A stretch of 64,000 nucleotides of DNA from Eimeria necatrix (lineage: Eukaryota > Apicomplexa > Conoidasida > Eucoccidiorida > Eimeriidae). The position numbers and the translations under genes were made by a program. Where the stretch lies: positions 62,001 through 126,000 of the forward strand of contig NW_013654457.1 of assembly GCF_000499385.1 (NCBI RefSeq), written 5' to 3'. This document shows positions 61,028 to 64,000 of this stretch, one piece after another. The notes under the pieces were generated by a model that did not search any database, had not been told where the DNA came from, and saw nothing but the letters and a program-made list of their open reading frames with translations. Each line of letters opens with the position of its first letter. Position 1 is the first letter of the stretch.

Positions 61028-63934
61028 TCACCAGAAAACAACAGAAATAATCAAATACGCAGCCATGAGCATGACGCCCTCCAGCCAGTTGCTTTCACCG
61101 TCTTGAACAACAGCTGCGCGGTAGCACCAAATATCTTGTGCTCTTGGCTGTTCCTGTCTGGAGTTCAGTCAGCGTATCTGCTGGTGTTTAACTTCAGTGC
61201 AAGTGTGAGGGCGTGTCAAGTGGTAATAGGATACAAACTTTCACGTATTATCTCTGTACTGTACTCGGACGAATTTACAGAAACACGCCTATGATGTGCT
61301 GTGGCATACTCGCAGATGCGCTTAGTTGTGCTACTTTGCCGAAATGCGTTTTGCTACAAATGCGCTTAAATATTCATATGACCTAATGGAATAAGTCTGT
61401 CTGTTTCGGCAGTATACAACTCCCTCTGCTTACTGCAGATCCAAGCGCTAAATTATGTATGATGCAAGGCAATATACTGGTATATTTCTGCGTATGGCGC
61501 CAAATATAAGCGCAGTCTGCTTATGTGCCAGCTCTACACTGTCAATGCAGGCCTACCCATAGCAACCAAAACTGACAAGAGCATCACGACGGCGCTTAGC
61601 GGCTGCACTGCCATGGTTAGCGGCTGCCCCATTACCCAGGCCACCAAAACGGTGAAGGGAAAGACAAACAGAGCTATCTGAGCAAACACCACAAACAAGA
61701 AAATCAGCCAGGCACGGCAAAATATGAGGTAGCACTATGTGCATGCGCACGTGTCTCTTAGGTATACAAATGCAGTAGGATGGCAGTGCTGGTTGTACTA
61801 ATGCAATCAGCAGGTGCAGCATCACCAGCAGTAAAAGCGGCAGTGACGGATGCAACAAGATGTATAACAGCAAGAGCAGCAACAGGATCAACAGCAGCAG
61901 CAAGAACGAGATGCATTAGCATATCCATAATCGTTTGCATATAGATTAACCTGCAAAGAATGCTGGATTACAGCACCACGAGAAATTCCAGTCCACATGG
62001 CTTCCAAAACACCGGCGAATTTGCATGAATGAGACAAGAAATAGTGCAAAATGAAAACACAAAACTCAGCTAATGAATAAATGACTGAAAGGAAAACACC
62101 ACCTGTGCAGAAGATCCAACAGCAACTCCCATAGCTAAGTCGACCTTGTTTTTCATTGCGACGGTCACTGCTGTCAGATGTTCTGCCGCGTTACCTGAGC
62201 AAGTAAAAGTAAAAGGTCAAAAGCTGAGTTCAAAGGGAGAGCAAACGTGAGAGTATATATGAGTAAAAGCTGAAAAGTGATCTGCCAGATAAGGGCATTG
62301 TGGTTACAGATAGGGGGACAAGGGCAGCTTGTAGGCAACGGAAGAGAGGCACAAAGGCATAAAAAGAGCAAGCACTGTCCATACGAAGGAAAAGAGAGAA
62401 GCTCGCAGACTGGCAAGACTGTACTACACTGGTGACACTTGCAGCCAGTAGACGTAATGTCTACGTGGAGAAATCAGGGGAAAACATGCTTTTCTGTTTT
62501 TCAGCAGCTACCATGGTGCAGCTCAAAAATTGCCAGCAACCTGGTGCAACGTAGGCAGCCTAACGTATCTACAAATCGAATTTATGTGGTTCCCTTATAT
62601 AGTTATGGTAATATTTGCATCTTCGTGTACTGGCACACCAACAATGGGGAGAAGAATGACGCCTATGAAACTCTCCGACAAGCCGTAGTCCGCCACCACT
62701 TCTTCAATTGAAGATACCAGAAGCTCTTGAGCCACAAAAAATATTTACGCTGACTGGTAAACAGATAAATAATGGATAAATAAATGCAGGAGGAAAAGGT
62801 GTAAGAACGGCAAACAAATAACTTAACAAGCTCACAATGAGCAACAAAAACGTTCGTTTTGTCACCTCTAAAACCAATGCATAGGTTAAAAGTGCGCCAA
62901 CAAATTTACAAATAACGATATACAGAATAATTCTGGGAAAATCAAATAATTAATGACAATGAAAACGGAAAACGGAAGCAAATATTGACCAAATACTGAC
63001 GTAAGTATTAGAAGCGTAGTATCAAAAGGAAAGACATCTGTGATGCTCCAAAATAGTTGCAAGGAACTCTATCGGGTAAATCAAGATGAAACTAGAAGTA
63101 AATCAAGTCAAAAAAGGGGGGAACGTCGCGCAAACTGAAATATTCAAGGCAACAAGCTTACCTGAATGAAGTGCCACTAGAGAAGTCACAAGAAAAAGCA
63201 TTAGTGTCGCTCCTTCCCATGACATCATTGGCCACTGTTCTGCATCTGCAAACGAAAGAACGAACAGAACTTGCAGAGTTGCTCATCTTTTTCTTGCTCC
63301 ATTTTTATGTCTGTGGCTGTCACCGTCCTTCCATCTACCTCCCTTAGTGTCTGTTTATTTGTCTTCGTGTGTCTGTGTATCGATTTCAGCTTGCTCTGTC
63401 TGCCTATCCTCTATTATCCACTCAAATGTCTACTCTTTAGCGCGCATGCCATTGATATGTTGCATATTGTAGTGCGCAAACTGTGCCAAATTTTCCATTC
63501 ATTTCCTGGAAAGCTGCATTGCACATATATATGTTTATGTAATGGCGTAGATCTGTCCCACTCATGGACAGCAAACATATAAGAAGGGCGTATCAAGGAT
63601 CTTGACACACGGAGAATACGTTTTGTACAGCGCATACTTCCACCGAATTCGTTGGTGGTATACGATCAAAGTAGCACTGGAGCATTCTGCGCGTACACGG
63701 GGTACACTTAAGTTAGAGGATTACACGTACACCCAACAAGAGAGCCACACACAATATACTGAGTACAAGATTCATGCGATGTAGATATGACTTAGCGTCG
63801 GTCAGACGCGGATAAAATGCCAACCCATGCTTACCTTCATCATCATCCTTGAAGAGACCTATGTGCGTGTATAACTGGAAGAAAAGAAATAAACAATATG
63901 TCACTCCAATAAGCAACGCAGTGATGCGGCTTAT
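61028..63934 (-). CDS. Ca2+/H+ exchanger (CAX family), 5' part beyond the window
   Basis: CAX proteins exchange Ca2+ for H+ across vacuolar-type membranes. Six exons join in phase: 63835-63934, 63162-63245, 62639-62725, 62103-62194, 61557-61677 and 61028-61113, with TGA at 61028-61030. They encode 189 residues of the C-terminal half. Family landmarks in order are [51 protein letters not shown] (the second alpha-repeat with GNxxEH, split by an intron at the Gly), [29 protein letters not shown], and [19 protein letters not shown] near the end. The first alpha-repeat and N-terminus lie to the right of the window edge. The acceptor at 63935-63936 shows that more exons precede. Organelle is unknown, acidocalcisome or vacuole is likely by analogy. 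Confidence 0.92.
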
Positions 63935-64000
63935 CTGCAAAAACAAGGACAAAAGTGCTCTTTGAGGCAGACGAATGAGTGACTTGATTCAAGTTTTCGG

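Overview
The window looks like nuclear DNA of an apicomplexan, most likely an Eimeria species. Genes are intron-rich with short exons and GT-AG introns. The middle of the window is saturated with CAG/CTG trinucleotide runs that are read as poly-Gln, poly-Ala, poly-Ser or poly-Leu inside coding exons, which is the known hallmark of Eimeria. Most genes had to be assembled by following splice sites and reading-frame phase, so the boundaries below are predictions, not transcripts.

Layout. (1) 0.7-25.7 kb: a plus-strand CLU (clustered mitochondria) homologue, followed by a helical C-terminal part or separate gene ending at 11816. Convergent with it is a minus-strand gene (12333-18762) joining an AVL9-type DENN region to a C-terminal MORN-repeat array. 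Next come about 3.3 kb of non-coding DNA, a TA/TG microsatellite, a perfect 48-bp inverted repeat, and a minus-strand PDZ-domain gene with a Q/A-rich exon upstream. (2) 25.7-33 kb: gene-poor, with a 53-bp palindrome and decayed Ty3/gypsy-type retrotransposon pieces in both orientations, apparently nested. (3) 33.7-57.4 kb: a CAG-rich block. It holds a Ser/Arg-rich coiled-coil protein, two tandem intronless PAP2-family lipid phosphatases, adenylate kinase, a three-TM protein resembling GET2/CAML in layout, an ABHD17-like serine hydrolase with an N-myristoylation signal and a very long low-complexity tail, and several small secreted or membrane proteins. (4) 57.4-64 kb: AT-richer DNA with one small ORF, a tRNA-Leu(AAG) and the 3' half of a Ca2+/H+ exchanger (CAX) that runs off the right edge.

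The genes do not form one pathway. Shared themes are membrane and lipid traffic (AVL9-DENN, PAP2 pair, ABHD17-like, GET2-like), ion and energy homeostasis (CAX, adenylate kinase) and mitochondrial biogenesis (CLU). No bacterial-style operon, CRISPR array or rRNA was seen.
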